Shown here piece after piece: positions 24,289 to 39,300 of a stretch of 64,000 nucleotides of DNA. The notes beneath the pieces were generated by a model, which searched no databases, had not been told where the DNA came from, and saw only the letters and a program-made list of their open reading frames with translations. The DNA comes from Opisthocomus hoazin. Its lineage: Eukaryota > Chordata > Aves > Opisthocomiformes > Opisthocomidae. Position 1 is the stretch's first letter. Each line of letters opens with the position of its first letter. Location of the stretch: NCBI RefSeq assembly GCF_030867145.1, contig NC_134428.1, positions 8,618,001-8,682,000 of the forward strand. Direction: 5' to 3'. Position numbers and translations under genes: made by a program.

Positions 24289-24523
24289 GCTGGCAGCGAG
24301 CGGCGGGGTCTAGGGCGTCATGGCCCCGCGGGAGCGGCGGGCAGGAACGAGCCCCAGCCGCGGCGGCCGCCGGCGCACAGCACCGCCACGGCGCATGCGC
24401 GGGACGGGCACGCCGGGAAGCGCGGCCCAGCAGGCACCGGGGCGGGGCGCGCTCCCGCCGCTGCCTGACAGGGCCAGGGCAGGGGTATCCGGCGGCTCCC
24501 GGCACGGCACGGCCCCGGGAGGC

Positions 24524-24552
24524 GGGGGGGGGACACACACACACACACACAC
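24524..24552. repeat. G9 followed by (AC)10
   Basis: A G run directly followed by an AC run, midway between the CLEC16A and DEXI start codons. Confidence 0.9.
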
Positions 24553-24863
24553 CTCCGCGGAGCTTCCTCCTTTCCTCAGGGGATTTCCACGGAGAAGTGG
24601 AAGGGAGCCTGGCGGGGCTTCAAGGGTGAGGGGCGCCCGCGCCGCCCGGGTGAGATCGCGACGGGTCGTGAGGGGACCGTTCAGTCAGCGCGATCTGAGG
24701 GACCGAGTTGAGCTTGAACCGAGCCCAGCCCGTTAACGCGTACCCTGAGGCGAAGTCTGGCCAAAATTGCCTTAACCAGAGCGGAGCGGAGAGAGCAGGG
24801 CGGTTAACGGCTGCCTTCACCCGGTTTTAGGGTTGTTTTTCTTGCTTTAACCGGATAAACTAA

Positions 24864-25250
<387 letters not shown>

Positions 25251-28200
25251 TCCCCACTGGGACGATCCAGAGCGATTGCGGGGTGACATGGCCTGGGGCT
25301 GGGGGTCCCGGCGTGGCCCCCCCCCGAGCCTCAGCGGTCCCCGAGCCACGGCCATGCCGGGACCCCCAGCCCCAGGCCGCCCTTGCCGCGTCTCGGCTCC
25401 TTCTCAGCTCCCCAGGGCGGTAAGTCACCCCGGGCTGGGGACGGGAGCGGGCTGGATGCATGTTAATGAAAGCAATCGCCGTTAAAATCTGTTCGCAAAT
25501 CTGCTGGTAGAACTGTTGGAAAACTGGTTCAGGATACCTTTTCAGCTTCTATTTGTAATTATGGAAATAGGACATTTTGCTACCCAAACATAACCTTGAA
25601 CATACTATACAAATACCATTTAATCTCAATCAGTCCTCAAATTTAAAAAGAAAACCCAAACGAACCTTTACCTTAGTGCCGTCCTTCATACAGGTTAAAA
25701 CTGTTTCCTAGATATTTCTGTCCAGATTCCATGCAAAGCAACAGTAGCTGATTGTGGGCAATAGTTTAGAAGGAAAAAAATGGAGATTTTTGGTGTTGGC
25801 GTAACATTGATTACACAAATGCAGCTGAACGAAGCCTGGTCAAAGGCACGTGGGAGCATAGCAAGTGGCGGGGGTAGCAACAGAGCTTTGGTGCTGCTGA
25901 AGAAATCCCACTGCCTATAGTTACTGCAAGTGGAAGTGTCCGTGCCAGCGTTTGGGGGTCTGTCCCAAGCAGCTGGATTGGAATGTGTTCTGCTGGAATA
26001 GAAGGTCTGGCGCAGAGCTAAACTCCGCACAAAACGCTGCTGGCTGCTGTTGCCGCTGTCTCCTCCTCTGCCTTTTCAGCTGGGCAAATAACACACGTGC
26101 TCTGCATTCCAGGCAAGAAATTCATAAAAACTAATGGAAATTTAAGAAAAATCTTTGGTGCAAAAACCCCTAGCCATTTTCTCCCCAAAAATATGTTTCC
26201 GCAAACCCCAAATCTTGTTACTTCAACACCATCTAATACAGGGATTAAAAATACTTTTTAAAATCACTGTTTTGCTGGCTAGGATTTGTCATGCTGAGTA
26301 GCATCTGGTTTTCGGGAAAACCTAAGGAGAACAACAGACATGATTTTCCTCAGTAGATTTTTCCTACGACGGGAACACGTAGTTCGGTAGAGCATAGGGT
26401 CTGAGCACTACCCTGTTCAGTGTCGATAGATGGGCTTCCTAAAATTTTCCTTCATAATAATAGGATAAGCAGCTCCACAACTTCTTGATACTCTAACTAC
26501 AAACCCACGTCACCTCCACATGTAGAAATCAAGATGGGGAGGTCTTCACGCAGCTCAGAAGTAAGTCTCAGTCTACAGCCACCGTGGGCTAATGGAGCTC
26601 TGCCGCAGGTACCAGCTCCAGCCTTGGTCCTGCAGTCTGGAAGTTGTCGTGTTGGATGGTGGTTTCCACTGAGAATCAAATCACAAATCCCTAAAGTCAG
26701 ATCAATTACGAGAGAGCAAAAAAATAGACTATTACTGTGCTTCATCTATTTATATATTTAATTATATTTATATATGCAGCAACCAGGCCACAAATTGTAT
26801 AATTATTTACCTACCAGGCAAAGACTCAGCATGACACCAGGAGAAGGAATTTGTGTGAACAACATCCTGGTGACAGGTTTCTTCGCTGTGCTGTGCCCTT
26901 CCTCCTCACCTGTTCCCTAGCAAGGCAGGCAGAAGAGGGCCCTGATCTGGAGCTGTGTTTTTGGCTTTGGGATCAGAAGTACAGCACTGAAAGGGAAGAC
27001 TGAACGTCTGTTGGTGCCCAGCCTGCAGTGCCCAGAGTCGCGTCCAAGCGGAACCCATGCTCTCCCCAGGCCTGGGAAGCTGCCCACCCACCCTCTTCGC
27101 TTAGACCCAGACGTGCCGAGCAGTCACAAGACACCGCAGGAAGAACGGGTCTCAGCTTTACCAGCAGAGATGAAAATTACATAGGCATACTCTTTGCGTT
27201 AAATATAAGAGGAGTGTTCTTCATGTGACTCACCAATGATTACGGAGAACAACCAAAAAGCCATGATTAGCCTTAGCTGAAGCCTTGCAGCGTGCTCCCT
27301 GCGTTAAGAACACGGTGCCTTGCACCCAGGAGGCGAGAGGCATGCGTGACAGGAAAACAAAGGGGGAAATCCCAAAAGGTGATGCTGCAAAATGTGGGAA
27401 GGCTAATTTAGGTGTAAAAATAAAAGAGCATGTAGATCAGAAAGGCTCTGTTCTCTCCTGCAGCAAAAACCTTCACTTGAATAAACTCAGTAGGAGCAAA
27501 GTTACATCCAGGTTTTTGAGCATAGCTGGTGGCAAAGATTGGAGGCAGACAACTAAGGAAGCTTCCTATCCTATTCGAATGGAGAAATCCGTTGGTGTAA
27601 ACGGAGCCAAATTGAGCTTACTCCTGTCATCTGCTGTTTTAGTGTAAGTGTGCCAGGTTCTTTATTTTATTTGAAGTCCCCCGGAATAAGGTGATATAAC
27701 TGTTCTCCTTGTAGTTGATTAAAATCAGATGTGACTCATCAGGGAGTACTGTAATCAGAAGGAAAATGAGCAAAAGTAATCAATAATAAAAACTGAATAG
27801 GAAATACTGTATTTATTTAATCTTACAGTAGAAGCATTACCTGTATTTTTTTCACCAAGGTGAATTACGAGGAACATCCTTCAGTGAGCAGAATCCAGCG
27901 CTCAGAAATTTGTGACTCAGCACTTCTGCTGAATGCCAGCATCTAAAGCCTGAACCGAAGGAATAGCTTTGCTCGCCAGCTCATCAGTATAGTGCCAGTT
28001 CGAAATGCAGGCTCAGTGTCTGCGAGGGACGGCGTGGCCCAGTGGAGAGGGCAATAAGCGTGCTGGACTCCATCTGGCCTCTGCCACTGATGTCTTCCGT
28101 GAGCTTAGCTCACCCGTGCCTCCGTTCCATCTCTCAAAAGCGGAGATGCCGCGTGCAGGAACAGATCAGAAGAGTGTTACCACTAACAGTGTCAGGACAC

Positions 28201-29684
28201 ACATAAACACATCAGAATCCACCTCCCAACTTCTTCCTTTTCAGGCTTTGAATCTTAAAAATAACGAGCACAGTGATCCGTTATTTATTTCACCTTGCCA
28301 TTTTCCACTACACTCTTCCCTTCTTTGTAGAAATCTACATGTGAAATGGAGTGGCTTGTTTACTCCGTGGTATGGATCAGTTGTGTATTTTATAAGCATC
28401 ATATTAACAGCAGGATTAAAGAGCAATAGCTGTGATGTTTAGAACTGTGTTTTGAATTCTTAGGTGTTATTAAAATTAACAGAAGTTGAGTGCTCACCTG
28501 ATTGCCCTGCTTTAGAGAGACTTTTGTACTCTGACTCTTCTTAGCAGGAATTCCATCCTAGGTGGAAGGAAAACAAAATCATGGTTAAATGATGAGCTGT
28601 CCTTGTGGACTCATTAACGACAGCTGTGGACAGTCCTAAGTGATTTTCTACCAAATGCATTCATTTAGATAATGCAAAGAGAGGAGGTAGATTTAAAAAA
28701 AAAAGTTTTCCAAAAGCTGCTCTTAATAACATGAATTAAAATGAGGCGTAGAAAATAAAGAGACATTCAATTTAGGATAAAAGTAGTTCAGGACTGAGTA
28801 TTTAATCTGTTAAAAGCCAACCTACAAATGATTTTAAAGAATAATTAAAAAATAATTCTGTGGTCCTTGCCTGCAAAAATGAAGCTTACTGTCATCAGCC
28901 TGCTTCAACAGGTGGCAATAGCCAATTACCAGTTTTAAGCTGTCAAAGGAATTAAGAAACAAATCCAATGTAATTCTTCATGTTTGTTTCCTCCGGAGGA
29001 GGGGCAAAGCGGCACGATAGTTCAGCCAGCAAATAGCACTCCTTAAGCAGAAGAAAAGAAGAACTTGTTGGGAGACATTTACTTTGTATATTTGGGCAGT
29101 GCAGCTCTTTGCGTTTGTCCCCGGGTCATGGTTCTAGTTGACAGGGAGTGCAACTCTCCCAAAGAATTAAACAGTACATGGAAGGGGCTGAATCTTTTCA
29201 TTTTCTCCACGATGATCCAGCCGTGTTCTGCCTGTGACGGAGCCGGGGCTGCTCTCTGGGAGAGCACGCGACCCTGGCCGGAACCTGCCATCTGTTCTCT
29301 GTGTGCCTTCTGGAGTCCGCAACGGTAGGAGGAGGGATGTTGGAGGTGCCCTGCCCAGCCCTTCAGCAGATGCCTTCCAAACCCACCACCTTCTGCCCGC
29401 TCAGTGTTAAAAAATCCTTCTGGGGTTCCTTGCTATCAGTGCAGTGTCCGAGTACCTCAAAGAGCTGATTTTCTGCAGTCTTGAAGATTTCTCTGTTCAC
29501 TGTCTGCTCGGGGTCGCTAATAGTGACGTTGAATAACAACCGGTCCCTGGTATACCCTGCTACTGACTGCTTTCCTACCAAGCCTCGTTCTTTGCTTCCA
29601 ATCTTTTAATCTGCTTTCGATCCGTGGAAGAGCCGTCCCCCAGTACTGCGTCAGCCTGTTTGCGTTCAGCCTCCTGTAACGCCT

Positions 29685-30287
29685 TTGTTAATGGCAGAAC
29701 ACACGACCGCCACGTTTCAGTCTTCAGCCAGCCTCCCCGTAGATTCTGCTACTCCTGGAACAGCGGCAGCCCTCCTGCCTCGGGACCCCTCGTGCAGAGG
29801 ACCTGATCTGCTGAGCTCTGCTCCGAGCCAGGCAGCGAGGAGCGGGAGAGGGGCTGGGGTCTGCCTTGCAGCCCAGCGAGAGCCTTTGCTGAAGCTCCAC
29901 GCTTACAGCAGATCCGTTAGCAGGGCTGTTATGGCTTTGTGCTCCTCTCCCCTGCTACAGCCTTCGCTGAGCAGGGTGCCCTGCCTTTCCGCGCTGGGCA
30001 GGAGGCCTGCGACGCCTGTAAGGGGAGGGAGGGCAGAGCTGTCCTTCCGGAGACGTGCTCCGCACAACGCAAGTGATCTCCTGCGCTGCAGGCAGCCAGC
30101 GGACCTGCTCGTGGTCTGCTGCACCTCGACTCTGCTTCAGCAGAGGTTCACCCTCAGACAGCGATCCCCTCTCAGAGCTGCACCGTTCTATGCCACATTA
30201 ATCAGTCGTCTGCAGGACCACGAGACCAAGTGGATATGGTCACTAGTGCCCAGCACCTTCATCACCCACAGCTCTGGTTCTGCTTAA
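29685..30287 (+). other. 200-codon open frame, doubtful
   Basis: The longest open frame of the intergenic interval; it starts with TTG TTA ATG. The translation is rich in Ser, Arg, Leu and Pro, typical of chance frames in locally GC-rich DNA. No domain was recognised and an overlapping antisense frame also exists. Confidence 0.1.
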
Positions 30288-33200
30288 AGAAGGCTTCTCA
30301 GGCCTGGTATTTACCTCCAGTGATAGTAAAACATCACCCCTTGGTAGCTGTTGGGTACTTTGACCCAGCCAAGGCAAATTAGATAAACTGGGATAAAGCA
30401 ATGTAACAGTAATTTAACCAAGAAGTTACCCCAACATGTTATTTAACAATGCTTTGAACAAAGTGACTCTAAAGAAGAAAAAGAGAAAGTGACCAAAATC
30501 AGAAGCTACGTCAAACGTAGGCAATACATAATTAACACAGTTATACAAAAAATAACAACGGTCTAATGAACAGTATCTGGTCAAGAAAACATAGCCAGTC
30601 CAAAGGTAGGTGGAATGACACCAAGCCCAGCACAGAGTAGACTGTCCCACTGTACATCGCAGCTGGCTGTGCTCTCTGAAGAGCAGCCCTTGCCGACTGA
30701 CACGACGGGCTGTGGTTGACAGCTTATTCTCATACCCCTCACGCCAGTATCTTCATGCCTCTGAATGTCACCCTGAGGACTAGTGTGCCCTGGCATAACA
30801 GAAACTGTTACGTTGCTTTCTCTGAAAGGTCGTTCGGGCGGTGACTTCTCAAACAGTGATTAACCATAGTCACAAAAGGTTGTGGTTGTTCCCCTCCCCC
30901 CCAAGAAGTCGATGGCACGTTGCTATATCTAACATACACGGCGACTTCTCTGTTCATTGCAGGTATGGAGGGTTACTCTGTATTTATGTGTTTTCTTTTA
31001 AACAGATTCATTAAACACCTGAAATGGATTGTGACCTGGGTGACGGATCAAGTCATGGAAAGAAGCTGTACTTTGAAGTGTAGAGATGAGAAGAAGGACA
31101 AGGGGACAACAAGAAGAGTTGTCATCAGCCCTTGTCCGTTGTGACTTCTCTCCGTGGTCATTGCCTCTTGACTGTGCACTAACTGCAGCGATTCATGCAC
31201 CGTACTGGGCTTCCATAGATAATTCTGGGATGGACTGTATGAACAAATACTATAAGCTATGTCTATTATAACAAAAAATCAAGATGTTACTCAGATTTGA
31301 TAAACTTTTGAATAAATACCATGTCACCCGAGTGGACACGCTCTACGTACTGCTTAGGCAAATTGTACAATCCACACATTGAAAACTCTACCAGCCAGTA
31401 GTTCAAAGACAGTGCTCTCTCAGGGGAAAATACGCAGGAGTGACTGCAAAGAGGTTCTGTTCAGGGCAGCATTATGGCAAGAACTGTGCTAGTAAGATAT
31501 TTTATTTAAATCATAAGTTTTGAAGTAGATCAGAGAGTGAATTTTATATGTCGGGTGGATTCATTATCTAAGAGAGGATACTTTGCAGATTATTTAAGCT
31601 CATGTCCCTATGTACAGATGTGAAAGCAATACAATAAAGACTGACCTTTTCCGTGAAAAAGTCAAGCAGTCACGTGTTGGAGTTTTCTTTTTCAGTCTGC
31701 ATAGAAAATAACTGAAATATGCTTTCCAGGAAATTCCAGTTTTCCTATAGGTACCTGCAAGTAGTTGGGGATTGTTGAGATGGCCAGCATTAGGATTTCC
31801 TAATCCTTCTCAGAAACAACCACTTAAAAAAAATCAGACCTGAACTGAAACACCAGGAATCGCCGTGGCAGGGCGGGGAGGGGGGAACCCACATGTTACT
31901 GGGGGCAGGCATTGTACTGGTTTTGTCTTATTCTCATGATTTTAGAAAAGTCAAATTTTCATAACCGTGAAGTTGTTAAGCCAAGTCGATGTACCAAGAA
32001 CATTTCAGATACAGCAGAACTGAAAACATTTCTCCTGAGCTCTCTCTATGTGTGGTGTCCTCTGCTGTCTGCTCCCAGCTCGGGCTTTCCGATCCAGACA
32101 GATGGTGTCAGGAGTCTCTTGTCAGTATGAGGGAACAAGAGGGTGATGGTTTAGAAACAATGACAACTTGTGTATCAAAATCTTTTGTCCTGATGCTCTC
32201 AGTGTGTTGCACTCAAATGGCATTTTTAAACTCCCAGTGCAGCAGAAATCAGCTCCCAGTCCCCCGAAGTTCTGTGCCCCAAACGCAGTTTGTGCTGCTC
32301 CTGCAAGAGGTGAAGCACCGTCACTGAACCCAGTGGCGTTTCTCCGAGACAGGTTCCATCGGACACAGGCTGGGGCCTTAGAACACTGACAGGTGCTTTG
32401 TTCCATGTGATCCCTGGCCTGCCGTTCAGGGATGGAGTCACTCGGGGCACAATATTCTGACATCTCCAGGCACATTTCGGGAACTAAATCCCCAGTTGGC
32501 ATTGCAAGATCCCATTGCCTGTGAAGAAAGAATTATTTCTCCATTTCCGGACCACTGAACTGGTAAGTGCTGGCAGGACCAACCCGTCCCCCTCACACAC
32601 AGAGCTCTCCGTTAACCTACAGTATGAAGCCCTGAGCATGTCGTTATGTTCAGAAGCCAGCAGCGGTTTCATAGTGTTTCCAAGGGAAAAACCAAAATAA
32701 TTTTCAACAGGTACTACAAGCTACTGTAAAAAGGAATACTCACCTTTATTAATACTTAAAAAAAAAAAGTATAAAGACAACCAAAACACTGTATCACAAT
32801 TTACAGCCTGTACATCACAAACATACATCTCTCACTGCCTCAGAGGAAGAGAACAGCAGTGTACCCACACGATCTGATCAGTCCAGACAGGGCCCTGGAA
32901 GGTTCGGCTGCCTGTGTACTGTTTAGCACATTCTCAGATCCAGTCGCAGCGAAGCATACCTGCAGAATTGATCCCTGAAGGGGCATTTGGCCTCTGAGGC
33001 TTAGTGAGGGGGAGCCAAGGCAAGGGCTCACCATGGATGGGGATAGCTGGAGTGCCGCAGGCTGATGGGAACATCATGCAAGGTTTGGCTCAAACTACCT
33101 CCCATGCAAGCGGCTGAAAGAGGGAAGTGTAAAAGAGGTTTTTTCCATGACTCTGGTTAGACCTTGACTAGAGAGAACCACCATGCAGGCAGTTAAGAAA

Positions 33201-35138
33201 AACACCATTTCAAGGAGGGTGTTGAGCTAACCCTGAGCTAACCGTGAAGTAGAGACCCCCCTTCCCAATGTGCGGCATATCGAACATTCCTAGCTTTTCC
33301 CATCCCTTTCTGTTTTTCTGTCTCCAGACTGTCTCTGGACCGGGAGCCAGAATGCTAGTCCTGACAATTGTCTCTGTACGCTGCAAAGTTCTCTCCATGT
33401 TCACAGAGCTGAAATAAGAGAAATAAGAAAAAAAGACAATTGGTTTGCTATCGCAGTCCGGAGGACCAGTGCTTGGCCCACAGATCAGCTAGAGCAGCGG
33501 CACAGGCATCGAATAACGCTCTGGGGTATGTTGCTGCCTGTCATTGCCTAGCTATTCCTGGCTCTGTAAAGGAGGCCACACAAACCACACACAGTAGTGA
33601 TTTCACTGTCGAGTATAAAATCAATGCTTGCACGTTTATGCTGCCTGCAAGTGAGAAACTAAATTCCATTCCAGGTATATGCATTTAAAGTTCTCATCTG
33701 AGACAGAGTAAAAACCTTTGAAGATTGTCACTTTGAGGATTTTTGCGCAATAAACTGAAGCTATTTGTATGCATTTGGATTTCTGCAATTGTGTCAGAAA
33801 AGTCTGTAATAGTTTTCCAGTTTGAATTCATTTCTTCTTTTTACTTTTTTTTTCCCTAATCTTTTTGAAGGATTCTGTAGCAAGAAAGTGATAGAAAATT
33901 TCTTTCTATCCCTTAAGACAGCATTGGTGATTAGCATCAAGAAAAGAGCCGCTCCGAGACTCTCGCGGACAATCTTACAGTATCAGACTGTTTTGTAACA
34001 CTGATCATTCTTATTTATGCTCCTGACCCTAATGCTTCAAATGAGTGCAGACAGACAGGTGAAATCTGTAACATTGAGCTTTGGAAGTCCAAAATCACCC
34101 AGCTGATTCGAGGGCAGTTACCGCTGGCACCAGGAAACAATGAGCTTTGATCAGTTACTGCTTCAGATGTCGTAGGCCCAGCAGCTTGCAGTCCACTCTC
34201 CGACGAATCGAGGATAGAATTTCATACTATCACTGTCCTGGTGATTCCTGGTCGTCTTTAATGGTGATCACAGTATCTAGATGCTCTTTTCATCTTTGAA
34301 GCTTGTTGTTGATTAACTCTTCATCACTCCAGTAGAAACACAAGTGCATCTTTGAATAGCATTTCAAATTACCCTTAAAAAATTTGAACTCCATCATTCA
34401 CTTGCTTCAGACATCACCCAGAAGCTCAACTATGACTTTTTTTTTTCATTTTGCCACTATCACAAAAATCTGGCACCAATTCATAAAGCAGCAAGAAGGC
34501 AGGAAAACACAGAGGACACCTTCCCCTCTTCTTTGTGTTACCTGTGAAATGATGAAAACAGAATATTAGATGTATGCCCTTCAGCTTAATCACCATTAAC
34601 ACCAGCAAAGCCGTATATCTGGTGTGCTCTGAAAGCAGACAACAGTGGCTGGCGGATGCTGGATGTTCCAAGTCTGGGGGGCAGGATCCAGACTTCCTGC
34701 TGCTACTAATCTGCGGTGCTACTGAAGATGGACGTCTCCTCCTGCACTCGGATACCACACTCATGTGGTAACCAGTGCCACAGGCGCGTGCTGCAGATGT
34801 GAGAGCGCAACAGCGGAGGGAGACGCAAGGGGTTGTCTACGCAGAGCGGTGTTAAACCCGTCTTTGGCTGGGCGTGGCAGCTGGCCTCTGTCCAGGAATC
34901 ACCAGCTTTCACGGAGCGGAGCTCTCTACCACTGACTGCCACTGCCCTGTGTCCAGAGCAAAACCGCGGTCGTTCGGGAGCTGACCTACATGCTTAGAGA
35001 CTCGCATCACATGCTCCCCTTGAATGACAGATGCAGGAGGTTGGAGAAAGCTTTGCTTTTGTAAGGTTTCCTGGCAGTCTTCATAGCCCTGATGTCTTCT
35101 TTTCCCAAGTAGTTGTGGTTATTCGACCAGACATAGAG

Positions 35139-35495
35139 TTAGCTGTACTGCGGACTGTTGCAGTTCACTACGATTTTTGACTGCTGCTGTGTAAAGCCAG
35201 TCTGCGAGGCTGGTATGGCGCCGGAGTCCTCCACAGCCTGTAGCCTGCTCCGAGCCACAAATACAGCCAGTCTATAGCCGGCGATCAGCGCGCCGAGAGC
35301 AACAGTCAGGCAAAAGCTTGGCGCACCGCATGGCTTAGGGAGCCACTGGCAACTGCAGCCCTTGCCAGGAGCACTCAAACGACAGCCCAGGCAGCTGGTG
35401 ATCACGCTCCAATGCGGTTTTTGCCATCTGAGGGAAAATTGGAGGTGGTCTGGTGTCTGGCTTGATGCCGGCTTCTCATTCTTCACTGGGATCAT
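35139..35495 (-). other. 118-codon open frame with one hydrophobic segment, doubtful
   Basis: A minus-strand ATG frame with a hydrophobic run FCLTVALGALIAGYRLAVFV near its middle, which would fit a single-pass membrane protein. It begins about 800 bp downstream of the CIITA stop on the same strand, so it may be part of the CIITA 3' UTR. No family was recognised. Confidence 0.15.
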
Positions 35496-36279
35496 TTCAC
35501 TGATGCATCCTGCATAATGTTTTTAAGAGCAAGAGGAAGCACGTGGCAGAAAATTGGGAGCAGAAACCGTACATAAAACCCTAACCCTAATCCCGTGCCC
35601 GCTGCAGCTCCTTCAGTCCAGGAGCGTCAAGGCAGTCAGATCCTGGTGATCATCAGCAAAATGTTAGCGAATTGCCAACGACGCAGTTATTTCTGCCTTG
35701 AAACTGTGCAGGCAGAATCAATGAATTAAAAGTGGCTGCCGGTGGCTAAACTACATGAACCAGACCGAGAACAAGGAACGGTTTGCTCTGAGTACAGTAT
35801 AGGCACAGCTTCATGGTGAGACAAGAAGCTGTTGAGGATTTGTATTAAACAAGGGAAAAGTGAAAGGACTTAGTGAAGATCAGCACAAAACAACCTAAGG
35901 AGTACAGAACTCATCTATTAAACAGGAGAAGTCCACGGAGCTGTTTAGTTTTCCGCAACAGAACAGGGAAGGGAAGCGGGCCAGCTGCCAGTCACCGAAC
36001 TGAGCAGAACTGGGAGTCCTAGGAGCAGTCCGTTCTGGTTGATGCGGCTCTGGCAGCCTGCTAGTGCTGGTGCCGGGGATGCCAGGTGAGTGGGAAAGGG
36101 GCCGGGTGCGATGCTGGCCTGTGCCCCTCTAGGGCCGTGTCTCATCACTTAGCTGCGTACACGCTGAGGCTGTTCCCATGCCTGCTGCCAGCGAGACCGG
36201 AGTCCACAGCTGCCACAAAACCCGACTGTGTTCTCTCAGGGAGCCAGGGCTTACGTTACCTTTATGGGATCATCTGACT

Positions 36280-36352
36280 CTACACGCTGATCCTAGAGTC
36301 CAGCTGCTGGAGGTGTTCGAGAACTCCGTAGGGAATGGTGGGATTCCACATC
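36280..36352 (-). CDS. CIITA: CIITA last coding exon and stop
   Basis: It encodes [20 protein letters not shown] and ISV, then TAG at 36282-36280. Human ends MWTPTIPFSVQEHLQQQDSR plus ISLR, so this copy is one residue shorter at its end. The acceptor is TTTGCCCTCACAG. Confidence 0.95.
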
Positions 36353-39300
36353 CTGTGAGGGCAAATTCAGAAACGAAAGAGATTTTAAGACGCGTAATTT
36401 GCTTCAGTTTTTCTGGTGTGTTTGGTGCGTTTGTGGCATATTGTGGTGGTTTTTGTTTGGTTGGTTTTTTTTAAGCTGCCTTTCCTTTTTGAATATCATT
36501 CTATAAAAGTATTTAAGCTATGGCACAAATGAAAATGCATTTTCATTTAGAAGCAAGCAGTTCACTCCCCGGCAGACTGGTTATGGGGCACACTACAGTC
36601 CCGTCTCCAGAACTGCTCCTCAGCTTTCTACCAAGCTCCCTTCCGCTGAATGCATGCTGGCAGCTTCAGTCTGTTCAACCGCTGACGATGGCTGCTCGCT
36701 GTTTTTCCTTCAAACACAAGCCCTGCGGCACAGAGCGGATCAGGTACTCGGGTAGGCTAGAGGAGGAACAAAGGGAGGCTCAATGTAAGCTGTGCTTAAA
36801 GCAGGACAAGCAGCTTGCCTGGGAGAACAGGGAACTGGTGCAGCTGAAACCAGAGACAACATTGTTAACATTTCTGTGACTGCGTTTGTATTTTTGGTGA
36901 TGTCTTTTTTTGTGCCTCTTATAAATCTGACAGATACAGAACACAGCTTTAGCATTAATTCTAACCCAATTTACAGAACGGAGATACAGCAAACAGCATA
37001 TCAAGAGACTTACACCAAGTTCTTTATATGGGGACATTTTCGTAGGCTCTCCGTCAGCTGCTGGGCTCCAACACCAGTTATTTTGTTATACTGAACACTG
37101 AGGAAAAAAACCCTTCGTTAATCCAGATCACGTCATGTAGCAGTGTAGTCAAACATTTCATTCTAAATAAAAATACTATATGGGTTTATCTGCAGATGGG
37201 GGAAGAAAGAAAAAGAAAAAACCAAAATAGATCCTTAATTAAAAAAAAAACACTGTAATAAAATACTCAGAAGGCCAAACTGGAACTTCATTAAGTTAGT
37301 TCATCTGAGGGATTCCTTATTCTGTGTAGCCGAGGTCCTTCTCCAACTCTCCATGACCCTATTCTCCCATCTTAAAACCCTTTTTTTTTTTTTTTTTTAT
37401 GGTGCACTGCTCCTTAATCCTTTCTAACCACTGACTATCTGGACTCTGCCTAAGCAATTTTCCCTGTGAAGTTTCCTTCCTCAAATTCTGTCTCCTCTAC
37501 CTGAAGCACGGAAGATTTGAATTTTCAGTTACCAAGTCAGTAAGCTTTCCTGGGCCATCTCAAAAGGTTTCATACTCACTCTAGCACTCTTAAAGATGCC
37601 ATCTCTGGGAGAACTTTCGCAAGATTTTCTGCTCCAAAATCACAAATGCTGTTATTGTATAAGCTGCAGAAAACCAAACCGGTACAGTCACAATTGACTA
37701 ACGGATAATGTAAACAGATCACATATTAGATCAAGGAATTTCAGATATGGTTGGTACATCTTAACTTCCAATTTATCCTGATCTATTTGCAGCTAATGTT
37801 TAAAACACAGTTCCATATTTTCCGGATCGAGTAAGGCAAATGGCCCCATCCTTTCTTCAGCTAGCACAGCTATGGCAAAAATAGGTTGTTCTTCATGAAA
37901 AATGAGAACATTTCTGTCTACATTAGAGCAAATTAAAAATCTGCAAGAAAAAGAAGCTCAAAGATCTGGGGCACAGCATTCAGAAGACTTCCATGTAAGC
38001 AATTTATTCTGGACTTGCACAGGATGGTTTCTTGCATTCCCTCCCGAGACACTTCACTCGGGCTGTGCCAGACATTTTAATGCAGTGGGATGCGCCATCG
38101 GTCCCCTGTCAGCAAACACACGCCGACTCGTTGCTAGCTTAGGGCTTAGCACGGTGCTTATCAAGCTCCGCATTAAGCTTGCTGTAGATCAGTGGCCCTG
38201 GGTGCACATTTGTACAGAGTATTATTCATAAATGAATATTATGCATTGGAATTAAAAATCAGTAAAGTCCTCATTACGTTCTTGAGATATCCCTCTGTGT
38301 GTCTGCATCGGGCCATGCATTTCTCTCCTCTCCATTCTTGCATAAAGCCTTAGAGAGAAGTCAAAAGCTTGGCTACTGCACAGCGTACAGGTTTGTTCCA
38401 TGCTGGGTAATGTCTGACAGAGATAGCAAACTATGTTGTATGAAACAACTGAACAAGGTACAACTACTTACCTTAGTGTCTTTAATGAATACAACGAAGG
38501 CAGAGCTGTAGCTAATTTCTCCGCACCCACATCTGTTATCTTATTCTGCGATAAGCTACAGTAAGGGAGATTGCTTTGTTAGTTGAGCACTTTTATTCTA
38601 ATTTCTTACAATGTGGGGAAAACTCATTTTAAATGTCTTTTTTTATATAATTTGGACAGTCTGTTTGGACCAAATGGAGGGAAAAAGAGAAATTACGGCC
38701 CTTGAATGGAGATGAGGAACTGCCATACAACTAACCTATTTCTCTAAGGAATGTACAGATTAAGTATGTCCAAAGACTCGTTGGTCTCCCATGCCCGTGG
38801 GTTAGTTGTGCCCATAATTGTTAACACACAGTCCCACAAGGCTCTAGATTTAATCTGTTTCTTTTCAAAATTTCCCAGAACTGTTAAACTTGCACTTACT
38901 TTAATGTTTCCAGTGATGTCAGGGTTGGAAAGACCTCAGACAGACTCTTTGCTCCTTCATCTCCTATGCCATTTTCACTCAGAGCATCAAGGCTGGGTGA
39001 TGACAAAGAGAGAATTAGCTTCCCTTTTAATCAAAATTGTTGTGGTTTATTCACCTCAGAGACCACTCTATCTTGAGAAGCTCCTTCCCTGCAGTAGCCT
39101 CAATCAGCAAGAAGCACCACACAAATTACAGCTTTTCTAATAGGCAGCTTTCTGCTTCCCAAATTTACAGCCTGAGAATTTGTTTTTCTTTTTACTAGTT
39201 GAATGGCTTGACCCATTTCCTTTGATATGCAAATGGTTGCACTTAATGACTTGCTTCCACCATACACTGGAGATTAGTCAAAGGGTTATGAAATAGCTGT

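Larger units (their letters stand above)
25485..36279. other. DEXI-CIITA intergenic interval, including both 3' UTRs
   Basis: No gene was recognised. DEXI's 3' UTR should occupy the left end and CIITA's 3' UTR the right end. AATAAA signals occur on the plus strand (for example near 27480 and 31633) and on the minus strand (32745-32750), but I cannot assign them. Two longer open frames (29685-30287 plus; 35139-35495 minus) are reported as weak candidates only. Confidence 0.6.

Noticed and set aside
23547-24736. Several long overlapping frames in the CpG island (both strands)
   Set aside because: They are Pro/Arg/Gly/Ala-rich frames caused by high GC and homopolymer C; only CLEC16A exon 1 and DEXI match known proteins.
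29685-30287. 200-codon plus-strand open frame as a gene
   Set aside because: Composition is typical of chance frames in GC-rich DNA; there is no domain, and an antisense frame of similar quality overlaps.
35574-35592. Telomere-like AACCCTAACCCTAA
   Set aside because: Only about two and a half copies of the repeat; too short to be an interstitial telomere array.
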